DNA from: an uncultured Pseudomonadota bacterium
GTDB taxonomy: Bacteria; Desulfobacterota; Binatia; Binatales; Binataceae
NCBI GenBank assembly: GCA_937889395.1
Contig: CALAOW010000081.1
Span: 1 to 36,976 of the forward strand
Direction: 5' to 3'
DNA: 36,976 nt
The notes below the pieces were generated by a model, which made no database searches, was not told where the DNA came from, and worked only from the letters and a program-made list of their open reading frames with translations. The translations under genes and the position numbers were made by a program. Every line of letters starts with the position of its first letter. Position 1 is the first letter of the stretch. Positions 8,786-17,712 of the stretch are shown here, piece by piece.

Positions 8786-9069
8786 GACTTCTCACCAAGC
8801 GCGAGTACCTGCCGATTGACTGCGATCTTCCGCGTCAGCTCAAAGCCGGCCACGCTCGACAGTAACGAGGACGCGCTTTGGCGGGCGCAGAGAGTGAAGA
8901 CCGCGCCGATCAGGAGCAGCCGCGCCAGATGCAGGAGCGGCGCACTCCATGCGGGCCCGGAGCCCGCATAAAGGCGCACGTTCAAACCGAGCGCAGAAAA
9001 GTAAGCGGCCCCGAGCAAAGCGCCCAACGCACAGTACGGCAGAACTCGCAGAAAAATCAGATCAATCAT
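8782..9069 (-). CDS. atpR: N-ATPase assembly/accessory membrane protein AtpR
   Basis: A 95-aa protein with about three hydrophobic segments and an internal LARLLLIGAVFTL stretch, placed between atpQ and atpB with ATGA overlaps on both sides. In N-ATPase operons this slot is occupied by AtpR, a small protein restricted to this ATPase type and thought to help c-ring assembly. Identification rests on position, size and hydropathy more than on strong motifs. Confidence 0.8.
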   Translation of the reverse strand: MIDLIFLRVLPYCALGALLGAAYFSALGLNVRLYAGSGPAWSAPLLHLARLLLIGAVFTLCARQSASSLLSSVAGFELTRKIAVNRQVLALGEKS

Positions 9070-9374
9070 TCGCTATTCATCGCCTTCCAGACTGCCCAGA
9101 ACCCCAGCGCGGCTCCTGCGAAGACCAAGGCTGCGCTCCACATCACTCCGGTGTTGAAAGTCCGGTCAAGCCACCGGCCGGCAAAAGCGCCCAGCAGAAT
9201 CGGTACGACCATGGTCCAGCCGAACCGGCCCATCATCGCAAGCGCCCGCCCGAGCGGCCATTCGCCGGTCCGCAACCAGTGCTCGCGTCTGCGCTGCGCG
9301 CGCTCGACGGCTTCTTCCAACTGCTGCTCCTCGCGCTTGCGCTTGCGATCGTCGGGTTCTTTTCCGTTCACCAC
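9066..9374 (-). CDS. atpQ: N-ATPase accessory protein AtpQ (AtpI/AtpZ type)
   Basis: A 102-aa protein with a highly charged N-terminal segment (about 1-35) and two membrane helices (about 50-70 and 78-98), containing GRFGWTMVVPILLGAFAGRWLD, a layout shared with AtpI/AtpZ. It is the expected third gene of an N-ATPase operon. It starts with GTG (two tandem GTG codons) without a good Shine-Dalgarno, so translation may depend on coupling to atpC, which ends 15 bases upstream. Confidence 0.82.
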   Translation of the reverse strand: MVNGKEPDDRKRKREEQQLEEAVERAQRRREHWLRTGEWPLGRALAMMGRFGWTMVVPILLGAFAGRWLDRTFNTGVMWSAALVFAGAALGFWAVWKAMNSE

Positions 9375-9389
9375 GCGAGAGTCCAGCGG

Positions 9390-9821
9390 TTACTCTTGCG
9401 GCTTCGTCTTGACCGGGCGGTCCAAGGGCCGCAGATAGCGATAGATCTGACGAATCGCCGCGTGTTCCAGCCTCAGCGCCCCGGACCTGGCAGACTGCTC
9501 CGCCTCCACGTTCTTCACCATCGCCGAAAGGACCTGACTGTGCAGATGCAGCAGGTCGTCGTTGACAACTGCCTCGCGCGTCGCGATCTCGACAACTTTC
9601 CCCTCTCGAACGCGAAGCACGCCGCCGCGAACCGCAACATAATGCTCGACGTTCCGGTCGTCACGCCATCTCACAACGCAGATCGCGAGCGTGGTCAGTA
9701 AGTCCGCGTGGCGAGGCTCGATTCCGAACGCACCGCTGGAGTCCTCGGCGCGAACATAGCGCACCGGCTCTTCATCGACCGCGATCTCGGTGGGCGTGGT
9801 GACTACCAGCTTCATTGGCAT
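9390..9821 (-). CDS. atpC: N-type ATPase epsilon subunit
   Basis: The N-terminal beta-sandwich of epsilon (MKLVVTTPTEIAVDEE through AVRGGVLRVREGKVVEIATREAV) is clear, including the GAFGIEPRHADLLTTL turn that contacts gamma and c. A C-terminal helical part follows (about 95-143). The start is taken four bases after the atpD stop; MKLVV two codons later (9815) is equally possible. The gene order D-C at the head of the operon is diagnostic for N-ATPases. Confidence 0.9.
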   Translation of the reverse strand: MPMKLVVTTPTEIAVDEEPVRYVRAEDSSGAFGIEPRHADLLTTLAICVVRWRDDRNVEHYVAVRGGVLRVREGKVVEIATREAVVNDDLLHLHSQVLSAMVKNVEAEQSARSGALRLEHAAIRQIYRYLRPLDRPVKTKPQE

Positions 9822-9825
9822 CGGC

Positions 9826-11316
<1,491 letters not shown>

Positions 11317-11357
11317 CTATTACCGCATCTGCTGATATTCCGGTTGCGATGGAATTT

Positions 11358-11912
11358 TCAGGAGGGACCGGGTCGCTTGCCTCCGGCGATCGCGACGGTG
11401 CTCGCCTGCGGACCTTTTTCACCCTCCTCCTCGACAAAGCGCACCGCGGTTCCGGGCGCCAGATCGTCGAAATGCTCGTCGAGGACGCTGTGGCGATGGA
11501 AATAGATCTCGCGGTTGTCCGGCGTTTCGAGGAAGCCGTAGCCCTCTTTCGCGAAAATGCGGGCAACGCGGCCAACCGACGGTAGCTCGTGTACTTTGAC
11601 GTCGCGCCTGAGCTCGCGAAGATGATCCTCGAGGCGACGCCGGGCGGCATCGAATGCATCTCTGATCGCGACCGCCAAATCATCGCCCGACTGCCGGTTG
11701 ACGGAGAGCTCCGCACGCGGCACGCGGAGATCGATCCGAACGTTGAACGGGCCTCCTTTGCGGTGGTGATGAACCGGCGCCTCGACCACGACGTGGCATC
11801 CGGTGAGCCGCGGGAAGTAGAGCTGAAGGTCGTCGGCGCGTTCGCGGATCTGCGCCTCCATGGCTGGGGTTAATTGAAAATCACGTGAGGTAATTTGAAC
11901 GGGGCGCTGCAT
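11358..11912 (-). CDS. Ribosome hibernation factor (HPF/RaiA) fused to a cold-shock domain
   Basis: Residues 1-105 match the HPF/RaiA fold (VQITSRDFQLTPAMEAQIRERA, HHHRKGGPFNVRIDLRVP, DDLAVAIRDAFDAARRRLEDH), which binds the decoding site and shuts down ribosomes. Residues 113-175 are a cold-shock domain with the RNA-binding motifs GYGFLE and IYFHRHSV. The 184-aa fusion therefore couples ribosome silencing to single-strand RNA binding. It lies directly upstream of the N-ATPase operon in the same orientation, so energy limitation could induce both. The fusion type is known from other bacteria; its placement here is the point of interest. Confidence 0.88.
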   Translation of the reverse strand: MQRPVQITSRDFQLTPAMEAQIRERADDLQLYFPRLTGCHVVVEAPVHHHRKGGPFNVRIDLRVPRAELSVNRQSGDDLAVAIRDAFDAARRRLEDHLRELRRDVKVHELPSVGRVARIFAKEGYGFLETPDNREIYFHRHSVLDEHFDDLAPGTAVRFVEEEGEKGPQASTVAIAGGKRPGPS

Positions 11913-11980
11913 TTGAATTCACCATCCTGGGCGTCGAGTTTTGAGACACAGTCCGCTGAAGTTGCATCGGATGCGCCAAT

Positions 11981-12145
11981 TTAAAGCGGTTCCTCCCGTC
12001 TTCCCTTTCTCTCTACCTGGTGCGCGAATGCAGGTAACGGGCGCTCGACGATCTTGCCGAAACCGACCAGCGCAACCTGCGGCGGATAGATGACTCCGAA
12101 CACGCTCCGCCCATCCGCGCTTCGTCTTTTCGATAGTCCTGGAAA
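11981..12145 (-). pseudogene. Fragment of a 2-oxoacid dehydrogenase E2 acyltransferase
   Basis: A short minus-strand frame reads [19 protein letters not shown] and then VERP, which closely fits the core of the lipoyl-dependent acyltransferase (E2) catalytic domain, where PPQVAL is a hallmark. An in-frame stop lies upstream (12148-12146), and the frame degenerates after VERP into a basic tail ending at 11981, before the conserved DHR catalytic motif. It is therefore a decayed remnant. About forty residues are recognisable. Confidence 0.7.
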
Positions 12146-12189
12146 TCATTAACGATTGACTCTCTTGGGAGATCTGATGGAGGACCGAT

Positions 12190-12405
12190 ATGCCAATCGA
12201 CCTGCGATTCGATCCAAACGAGATCCCTCTGCTCACCGATCTCTACGAGCTTACCATGGCGGCAAGCTATTTTGCTCTGGGATTCAATCGACCGGCATGT
12301 TTCGGCATGAGCGTCCGCCGCCTGCGTCCGTTAAGCTTTGTTTCCATCGGGATCGTTGCTGTATCCAGCGGCATCACCTATGCCAAACTTCAGCACTCGA
12401 CGTGA
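12190..12405 (+). pseudogene. pncB: Truncated nicotinate phosphoribosyltransferase (N-terminus only)
   Basis: The first 40 codons read PLLTDLYELTMAASYFALG and then ACFGMSVRRLRP, the conserved opening of nicotinate phosphoribosyltransferase. Homology then stops, and the frame closes at 72 codons where the enzyme should be over 400 aa. A very good ribosome binding site (GGAGG, six bases before ATG 12190) survives. NAPRT uses PRPP, so it would have been a logical partner of the PRPP synthetase 80 bases downstream. The rest was probably lost by deletion. Confidence 0.75.
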
Positions 12406-12484
12406 AGTCTCCGGCGCTGCTCGCCAGATTGGCACGGCTGATGCTGATAGCAAATGAATAATTTAGATTTGCGGATGAACTGAC

Positions 12485-13423
12485 ATGAATCTCATTGTTG
12501 TAGCCGGCTCCGGAAACCCGTCGCTTGCCGACTCTATTGCCGAAAGGCTCGGAACCCGGGTCTGCCGCTCGGTTCTGAACCGTTTCCCCGACACCGAGTT
12601 GCACGCAGAGATAGAAGAAAGCGTGCGCGGCTGCGACGTCTACGTGGTTCAACCGACCGGTCCTCCCGTGGACCGTAACTTGATGGAATTGTTCTTCCTC
12701 GCTGACGCCTGCCGGCGGGCAGGTGCATCCCGTCTCACTGCCATAGTTCCGTACTTCGGATATGCGCGTCAGGATCGCCGGGCAAACGGGCGGGAGGCGG
12801 TTGGCGGGCGCCTGATCGCGGACCTGGTGGTGGGTGCAGGCTTCGGGCGAATTGTAGCCCTCGATCTTCATACCGTTTCGCTCGAGGGATTCTTCAGCGT
12901 CCCGCTCGAGCACCTGAGCGCGGTATCGCTCTTTGCAAATGCGATCGAGGAATTGGTCACTGACAAGAGTGTGATCGTCGCGCCGGACCTGGGCGCCGTC
13001 AAGCTCGCCGAACGCTACGGGGACCTGCTGGGGCGGCCTATCGCGATCGCCCACAAGACCCGCCTCAGCGGCGAAGAAGTAAGAGTGCGTGGAATAGTTG
13101 GCGAGGTCGCCGGACGTGCGCCGATCATCGTGGACGACATGATATCAACCGGCGGCACCATCGAGGCTGCCGCGGCCGCCATGATCGCCGCCGGTTGCAT
13201 TCCCGAGATCACGGTCGTTGCCAGCCATGCCTTGCTGGTGGGCCCCGCGATCCGCCGGCTTTCAGCTTTGCCGCTGAAACGAATCGTGGTGACCGACAGT
13301 CTGCCAACTCCGGAGCACGGTTCGCTAACGCTGCAGGTGGTGAGCCTGGCGCCCATGCTCGCCGAGACAGTGAGTCGCCTGAACGTTGGCGAGTCGATGA
13401 CCGAACTTCTGAGCCACCGATGA
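12485..13423 (+). CDS. prs: Ribose-phosphate pyrophosphokinase (PRPP synthetase)
   Basis: Makes 5-phosphoribosyl-1-pyrophosphate from ribose-5-phosphate and ATP, the precursor for nucleotide and NAD synthesis. Visible signatures are FPDTELHAEIEESVRGCDVYVVQ, the ATP loop IVPYFGYARQDRR, the DLHT metal site, and the PRPP-binding loop VDDMISTGGTI. At 312 aa it is complete. Some positions differ from housekeeping enzymes (for example GREAVGGRLIADLV), so it may be a second, island-specific copy. It precedes rtcB by 43 bases on the same strand. Confidence 0.93.
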   Translation: MNLIVVAGSGNPSLADSIAERLGTRVCRSVLNRFPDTELHAEIEESVRGCDVYVVQPTGPPVDRNLMELFFLADACRRAGASRLTAIVPYFGYARQDRRANGREAVGGRLIADLVVGAGFGRIVALDLHTVSLEGFFSVPLEHLSAVSLFANAIEELVTDKSVIVAPDLGAVKLAERYGDLLGRPIAIAHKTRLSGEEVRVRGIVGEVAGRAPIIVDDMISTGGTIEAAAAAMIAAGCIPEITVVASHALLVGPAIRRLSALPLKRIVVTDSLPTPEHGSLTLQVVSLAPMLAETVSRLNVGESMTELLSHR

Positions 13424-13429
13424 TCGCGA

Positions 13430-13453
13430 ACAAATCATGAACGGATGATTTGT
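13430..13453. repeat. AT-rich hairpin between prs and rtcB
   Basis: ACAAATCAT and ATGATTTGT form a perfect 9-base inverted repeat around the 6-base loop GAACGG, filling most of the 43-base gap. It has no T-run, so it is not an obvious terminator. It may slow or process read-through RNA from prs, or bind a regulator of rtcB. Confidence 0.45.
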
Positions 13454-13466
13454 CTGAGACAGAAGT

Positions 13467-14903
13467 ATGGATCTGATCAAACTCAGCGACCATCTGTGGG
13501 AAATTCCGAAAACAGGCGCAATGCGGGTACCCGGACGAGTCTATGCCAGCGCGAAGATGATCGAGGGAATGCGCGAAGACCCGGCCCTCACGCAGGTTGC
13601 CAACGTTGCCTGTCTGCCGGGGATCGTCGGCTACTCGCTGGCGATGCCCGACATCCATTGGGGCTACGGCTTCCCCATTGGCGGCGTGGCGGCTGTCGAT
13701 GCCCGCGGAGGTGTCATATCTCCGGGAGGAGTCGGCTACGACATCAATTGTGGCGTGCGCCTGGCGCGCACCCGCCTCGATTTCAACTTCGTCGAACCGC
13801 GAATAGATCAGCTGGCCGACGCGCTCTTCGCCAGGATTCCGGCCGGAGTCGGCTCTTGGGGTGCGATACCGGGACTGTCGATTGAGCAACTCAAGGAAGT
13901 GGTCAGCGAAGGTGCGAAGTGGGCGCTGCGCAATGGATACGCTACCGAGCGCGACCTCGAACATACCGAAGAAGGCGGAATGCTCGCGGGCGCCGACCCC
14001 GACCGCATAAGCGAGCGCGCTTACAAGCGCGGTGCGAAGCAACTGGGCACGCTCGGTTCGGGCAATCACTTTCTCGAAATCAGCCGGATCGACGAGATCT
14101 ATGACTCGAAGCTTGCCGATGCGTTGGGACTCGAACTCGGTCAGGTCACGGTTATGATCCATTCGGGCTCGCGCGGCCTGGGCCACCAAACCTGCGATGA
14201 CTATCTCAAACTTATCGGTGGCGCGATGGCCCGTTACGGAATCAACCTGCCCGATCGCCAGCTCGCCGCCGTTCCAATCAGCTCGCCGGAAGGGCAAGCC
14301 TATCTCGGCGCCATGGCCGCCGCCGCGAACTTTGCCTGGTGCAATCGGCAGGTAATGATGCACCTCGCCGAGCAGGCTTTCCTGGAAGCGCTCTCGATCG
14401 CGCCCAGAGAACTGGGCTTCGAGCTGGTGTACGACGTCTGCCACAATATCGCTAAATTCGAAGAGCACATTGTGGATGGCCGGATGCGACTCGTCTGCGT
14501 GCATCGCAAGGGCGCCACCCGCGCCTTCGGCCCCGGCCATCCCGCGTTGCCTGCGGCGCTGCGTCCGTTGGGACAGCCCGTGCTGGTGCCTGGAGATATG
14601 GGCCGCTATTCGTTCGTGCTGGTGGGCCTTGAAACTGCCATGCGCGAGACCTTCGGCTCATCGTGCCACGGCGCGGGGCGGTTGATGAGCAGAATGAAAG
14701 CAAAGAGAGAGGCCGGCGGGCGCGACCTGCACGCCGAATTAAAGGCGCTGGGTGTTACCGTCCGAGCCCACAGCCGCGCCGGCATTGCCGAGGAGATGCC
14801 GCACGCCTACAAGGACGTCGCCGAGGTGGTTGAGGTCATGGAAGCCGCACGCATAACTCGGCGGGTCGCCAGACTCAAGCCGTTTGCCGTCATCAAGGGC
14901 TGA
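13467..14903 (+). CDS. rtcB: RNA-splicing/repair ligase RtcB
   Basis: GTP- and Mn2+-dependent ligase joining RNA 2',3'-cyclic phosphate or 3'-phosphate ends to 5'-OH ends, used for tRNA and rRNA repair. Metal ligands and motifs are all visible: DINCGVR (Asp92, Cys95), GSGNHFLEI (His201), HSGSRGLGH (His232), DVCHNI (His326), and the guanylylated His346 in VHRKGATRAFGPG, then SSCHGAGR near the C-terminus. At 478 aa it is full length and looks functional. Its stop overlaps the archease start (TGATG). Confidence 0.96.
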   Translation: MDLIKLSDHLWEIPKTGAMRVPGRVYASAKMIEGMREDPALTQVANVACLPGIVGYSLAMPDIHWGYGFPIGGVAAVDARGGVISPGGVGYDINCGVRLARTRLDFNFVEPRIDQLADALFARIPAGVGSWGAIPGLSIEQLKEVVSEGAKWALRNGYATERDLEHTEEGGMLAGADPDRISERAYKRGAKQLGTLGSGNHFLEISRIDEIYDSKLADALGLELGQVTVMIHSGSRGLGHQTCDDYLKLIGGAMARYGINLPDRQLAAVPISSPEGQAYLGAMAAAANFAWCNRQVMMHLAEQAFLEALSIAPRELGFELVYDVCHNIAKFEEHIVDGRMRLVCVHRKGATRAFGPGHPALPAALRPLGQPVLVPGDMGRYSFVLVGLETAMRETFGSSCHGAGRLMSRMKAKREAGGRDLHAELKALGVTVRAHSRAGIAEEMPHAYKDVAEVVEVMEAARITRRVARLKPFAVIKG

Positions 14904-15352
14904 TGCCGACGAAACCGACTGCGCCACAGACCGAGGACGCCGCTCTATTTCGCGAGTTCGAGCACACCGGCGACCTCGGTATCGAGTTGGATGCTCCCAC
15001 TCGCGGCGAGTTGTTCCGCCGCGCCGCCATTGCCCTGGCTGCGCTGTTGGTCGAGACGGCAGGCGTCGCGGAGATCGAGCAGCGTGAGATCGCAGTTGAG
15101 GCCGAAGCCGATCTCGATCTTATGCATGACCTGCTCACGGAACTGCTTGCTCTTTTCACGGTGGAGGGGTTCATCTGGCGCGGCGCTTGGGTCAAGGAGG
15201 CCGGCCGATCAATCCGCGTGACGCTTCGAGGCGAACCTTTCGACCCGGCCCGCCATGCGTTTCGCGGTGAAATCAAAGCTGTCACCTACCATCAACTGAT
15301 GGTTGAAGGCTCACCCGGCGGATGGCGTTCACGCATAATTTTCGATGTCTGA
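14903..15352 (+). CDS. Archease, RtcB cofactor
   Basis: Archease speeds RtcB guanylylation and lets it turn over repeatedly. This 149-aa protein contains FEHTGDLGIELDAPTRGELFRRAA, LMHDLLTELLALFTVEGFIW and AVTYHQLMVE, all family landmarks including the conserved acidic residues that bind metal. It overlaps the rtcB stop by one base, a fused expression unit. Together they form a complete RNA-repair module. Confidence 0.93.
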   Translation: MPTKPTAPQTEDAALFREFEHTGDLGIELDAPTRGELFRRAAIALAALLVETAGVAEIEQREIAVEAEADLDLMHDLLTELLALFTVEGFIWRGAWVKEAGRSIRVTLRGEPFDPARHAFRGEIKAVTYHQLMVEGSPGGWRSRIIFDV

Positions 15353-15385
15353 AACGGGACAGGAGCATTCAGCACGGTTGTGAAA

Positions 15386-15598
15386 CTATCGTCCGTCTTG
15401 AGTTCCGGAAGCGACCAGATAGACCGAACCATCGGGGATGCGATACACGTGGGTATAGGGAGGCCATCCTTCGATGCTTTCGATTAATTGGGGCTCTCCT
15501 TCGACCGCGTCCAGGATTTCCTCCCAATCTTCAACTTCAGCCTCCGCATTTCTGTGGTAGCGGCCATCTCGCTGATACACCATGAGACATCGGATCAT
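15386..15598 (-). CDS. Small acidic protein of unknown function (70 aa)
   Basis: I do not recognise this family. The ATG at 15598 is preceded by AGAGAGGTG six to seven bases upstream, a good ribosome binding site, and the composition (EVEDWEEILDAVEGEPQLIESIEG, then PPYTHVYRIPDGSVYLVAS) looks like a folded small soluble protein rather than a shadow frame. It lies convergent to archease with a 33-base gap. A longer GTG start at 15607 is possible. Confidence 0.5.
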   Translation of the reverse strand: MIRCLMVYQRDGRYHRNAEAEVEDWEEILDAVEGEPQLIESIEGWPPYTHVYRIPDGSVYLVASGTQDGR

Positions 15599-15674
15599 CG
15601 ATTGCACCTCTCTTGATCATCGCCGTGGCTCGAATCCGCCCGGCAACCGCGCCGCTTAGCCGTTAAAACGCGTT

Positions 15675-15722
15675 CTTTTGGCGAACCAGTCAGCGCTTCG
15701 GCGCAATCAGAATTTCCACTGC
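15675..15722. repeat. 48-bp duplicated gene tail, copy A
   Basis: This stretch matches 36597-36644 with only three differences. On the minus strand it covers the last codons (QWKF), the stop codon of the exported 198-aa protein and about 30 bases after it. The second copy also places QWKF-stop at the same point, so the repeat follows gene ends and is not random. Confidence 0.8.
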
Positions 15723-16303
15723 CGATTCTCCGCCAGACTCACCATGAATCGCGCATACTTCGGCGGTATCCGGCCCCCCTTGGTCCACTGCGCGGGAAGC
15801 GATACTTCGTCGAGCACCGCGATATCGACCTTGGTGCCGTCCTCACGCGTGAAGCTCCGCGTGCCGGAGTACTGCACTATCGTCGGCAGAATCATACCGA
15901 ACCCTTTGTAGCTAGTCTTGGTGGTGACGAGCACGGCATCGGGTTTCTGAAGTTTGCTGCCGGCCCGAATCAGCAACTCCTTGTCGGCGAGTTTGCGAAC
16001 GATCCATGACTCGCTGATTACGTAGTAGTCGCCTTTCGCCGGCTGATATTCAGGCGGCACCATTTGTCCCGTTCCAAACCAGAAGGGAAGCTTGACGGAG
16101 CGATCCGCGCTCCAATCCGGCGCCCTCACGTCGGCGATCTGATTGTCATCGCCGAGAATGAAACTATGCCCGCGAAATGCGGACTCTACCTGCTGCGCGC
16201 TGGCGTAATTCGTTTTTGTTACTGGTTGAGCCCTGGCTGATGCGGCAGCAAAGCCGGCTGTCAGCAGCACGATTGCGAGCCAAAGATTTTTTCGATGAAG
16301 CAT
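15707..16303 (-). CDS. Exported protein of unknown function (198 aa)
   Basis: The N-terminus MLHRKNLWLAIVLLTAGFAAASARAQP is a classical signal peptide with an AxA cleavage site, so the mature protein is periplasmic or outer membrane. The rest (YYVISESWIVRKLADKELLI, SGTRSFTREDGTKVDIAVLDEVSLPAQW) is rich in beta-strand-like segments and ends in Phe. I recognise no domain. It starts 27 bases after the hydrolase-phosphoribosyltransferase gene on the same strand, so it may be the last gene of that operon. Confidence 0.75.
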   Translation of the reverse strand: MLHRKNLWLAIVLLTAGFAAASARAQPVTKTNYASAQQVESAFRGHSFILGDDNQIADVRAPDWSADRSVKLPFWFGTGQMVPPEYQPAKGDYYVISESWIVRKLADKELLIRAGSKLQKPDAVLVTTKTSYKGFGMILPTIVQYSGTRSFTREDGTKVDIAVLDEVSLPAQWTKGGRIPPKYARFMVSLAENRQWKF

Positions 16304-16330
16304 GACTTCCTCTCCTGCGGGCGCACTCGC

Positions 16331-17692
16331 TTAGTGCTGCGCCTGGGCGGATGGTTGCTCTGGCCGTGCGAGTTCCAGCAGGCGGATAACTTCGCCGTCC
16401 GCCAACTGATGGAAATCCCTGTAGAATTCGCCGATTCCAAAGAATGTCGCCGGCGTACTCAAGCATACGATTTCGTCCACTTCGCCGCGCAGCGACGCGA
16501 TGGTATTGGCGGGTCCGACCGGAACCGCGAGGATGACTTTCCTGGGCGCCTGTTGCCGGACTCCGCGCAGCGCAGCGCGTATCGATCCGCCGGTCGCGAT
16601 TCCATCGTCAACGACGATCACGGTGCGATTCTTCAGTTCGATGCGCGCACGTCCAGCACGGTACAGGATATTTCTCCGCTCGATTTCCTTCAGTTGGTTG
16701 CGAATCTCGCGTTCAAGATAGGCGCGCGAAACTCGCAGCGCGGCGGTTATTTCGCGATTGAGAACCGTCTGGGGATGTTCGCCGTCCACCACCGCGCCGA
16801 CGCCCAACTCCGGCTGCCCGGGCGCACCGAGCTTGCGAACGATTATTACGTCGAGCGGTGCGTCGAGCGCGCGCGCGACTTCGAAGGCGACCGGTACGCC
16901 GCCGCGCGGCACACCCAAAACAACCGGCTGCCGATCCTTGTATTTCAGCAGGTGCGCGGCGAGTTTGCGGCCGGCCTCGACGCGGTCAGCGAACACGATG
17001 CCCTCATCGTCGCTGGGACAATCAGACGGCGCCTCCTGCTCCGCCGCGTCAGCTGTCAGATATTTCGCAAACCAATCGCGCGCCAACCTCACAACCTCCT
17101 CGAGAGTTCCCGGCTCTTCGAACAGATGAGTCGCGCCTGGAACAATCTTCATCGCCTTCTCGCATCTGAGTTGTTCGAACGCCTCCTGGTTCATTTCGAT
17201 AACTGCGCTATCGTCGCCGCCAACGATGAGAAGAGTGGGGGCCTTCACCCGATGAAGGCATTTCATCGCCAGGTCCGGGCGGCCTCCTCGCGAAACGACC
17301 GCCCTGATCGACCGATCGCGTGCTGCGGCGACCAGCGCGGCGGCGGCGCCGGTGCTCGCGCCGAAATATCCGATCGGATATTTCGCGAATTTCGCTTGCG
17401 AGCGGAGCCATCTGGTCGCGTCGACGAGCCGATGGCCGAGAAAATCGATATCGAAAACATTCTCGCGATCTACCGCCTCATCCTCAGTGAGAAGATCGAA
17501 GAGCAGAGTGCCGATGCCCGCTTTCTGCAGCGCGTTGGCGACATAAGTATTGCGCGGGCTCAGCCTGCTGCTGCCGCTCCCATGCGCGAAGAGCACGATG
17601 CCTTTAGCGCCTCGGGGTACAGTCAGCGTGCCTTCGAGCAGGATCGAATCGGAGGGAATCCTTGCGTGCTCATCTGGATGTTGTCGCTCCAT
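16331..17692 (-). CDS. Alpha/beta hydrolase fused to a phosphoribosyltransferase
   Basis: Residues 1-215 are a dienelactone-hydrolase-like alpha/beta hydrolase with nucleophile Ser113 in GYFGASTGAA, acid near Asp160/161 (VGGDDS) and His189 (GATHLF). Residues 230-445 are a type I phosphoribosyltransferase with the PRPP loop VIVVDDGIATGGS (358-370) and VLGVPRGGVPVAFEVA. The pairing is known from stress-associated proteins such as mycobacterial Rv0571c, where, as I recall, the phosphoribosyltransferase comes first; here the order is reversed. Substrates are unknown. It is 20 bases downstream of the BON gene and probably cotranscribed. Confidence 0.88.
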   Translation of the reverse strand: MERQHPDEHARIPSDSILLEGTLTVPRGAKGIVLFAHGSGSSRLSPRNTYVANALQKAGIGTLLFDLLTEDEAVDRENVFDIDFLGHRLVDATRWLRSQAKFAKYPIGYFGASTGAAAALVAAARDRSIRAVVSRGGRPDLAMKCLHRVKAPTLLIVGGDDSAVIEMNQEAFEQLRCEKAMKIVPGATHLFEEPGTLEEVVRLARDWFAKYLTADAAEQEAPSDCPSDDEGIVFADRVEAGRKLAAHLLKYKDRQPVVLGVPRGGVPVAFEVARALDAPLDVIIVRKLGAPGQPELGVGAVVDGEHPQTVLNREITAALRVSRAYLEREIRNQLKEIERRNILYRAGRARIELKNRTVIVVDDGIATGGSIRAALRGVRQQAPRKVILAVPVGPANTIASLRGEVDEIVCLSTPATFFGIGEFYRDFHQLADGEVIRLLELARPEQPSAQAQH

Positions 17693-17712
17693 GGTTGTCT
17701 TCCTGTATGCGG

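Noticed and set aside
11919-12236. 105-codon minus-strand frame upstream of the HPF gene
   Set aside because: It is Arg/Gly-rich with no domain, and a different frame in the same place holds the E2 acyltransferase remnant, so it is a shadow frame.
12374-13054. 226-codon minus-strand frame opposite prs
   Set aside because: It lies antisense to a clear PRPP synthetase and its residues follow from the codon bias of the true gene.
13209-14540. 443-codon minus-strand frame opposite rtcB
   Set aside because: RtcB on the plus strand has every catalytic motif. The antisense frame is long only because of high GC.
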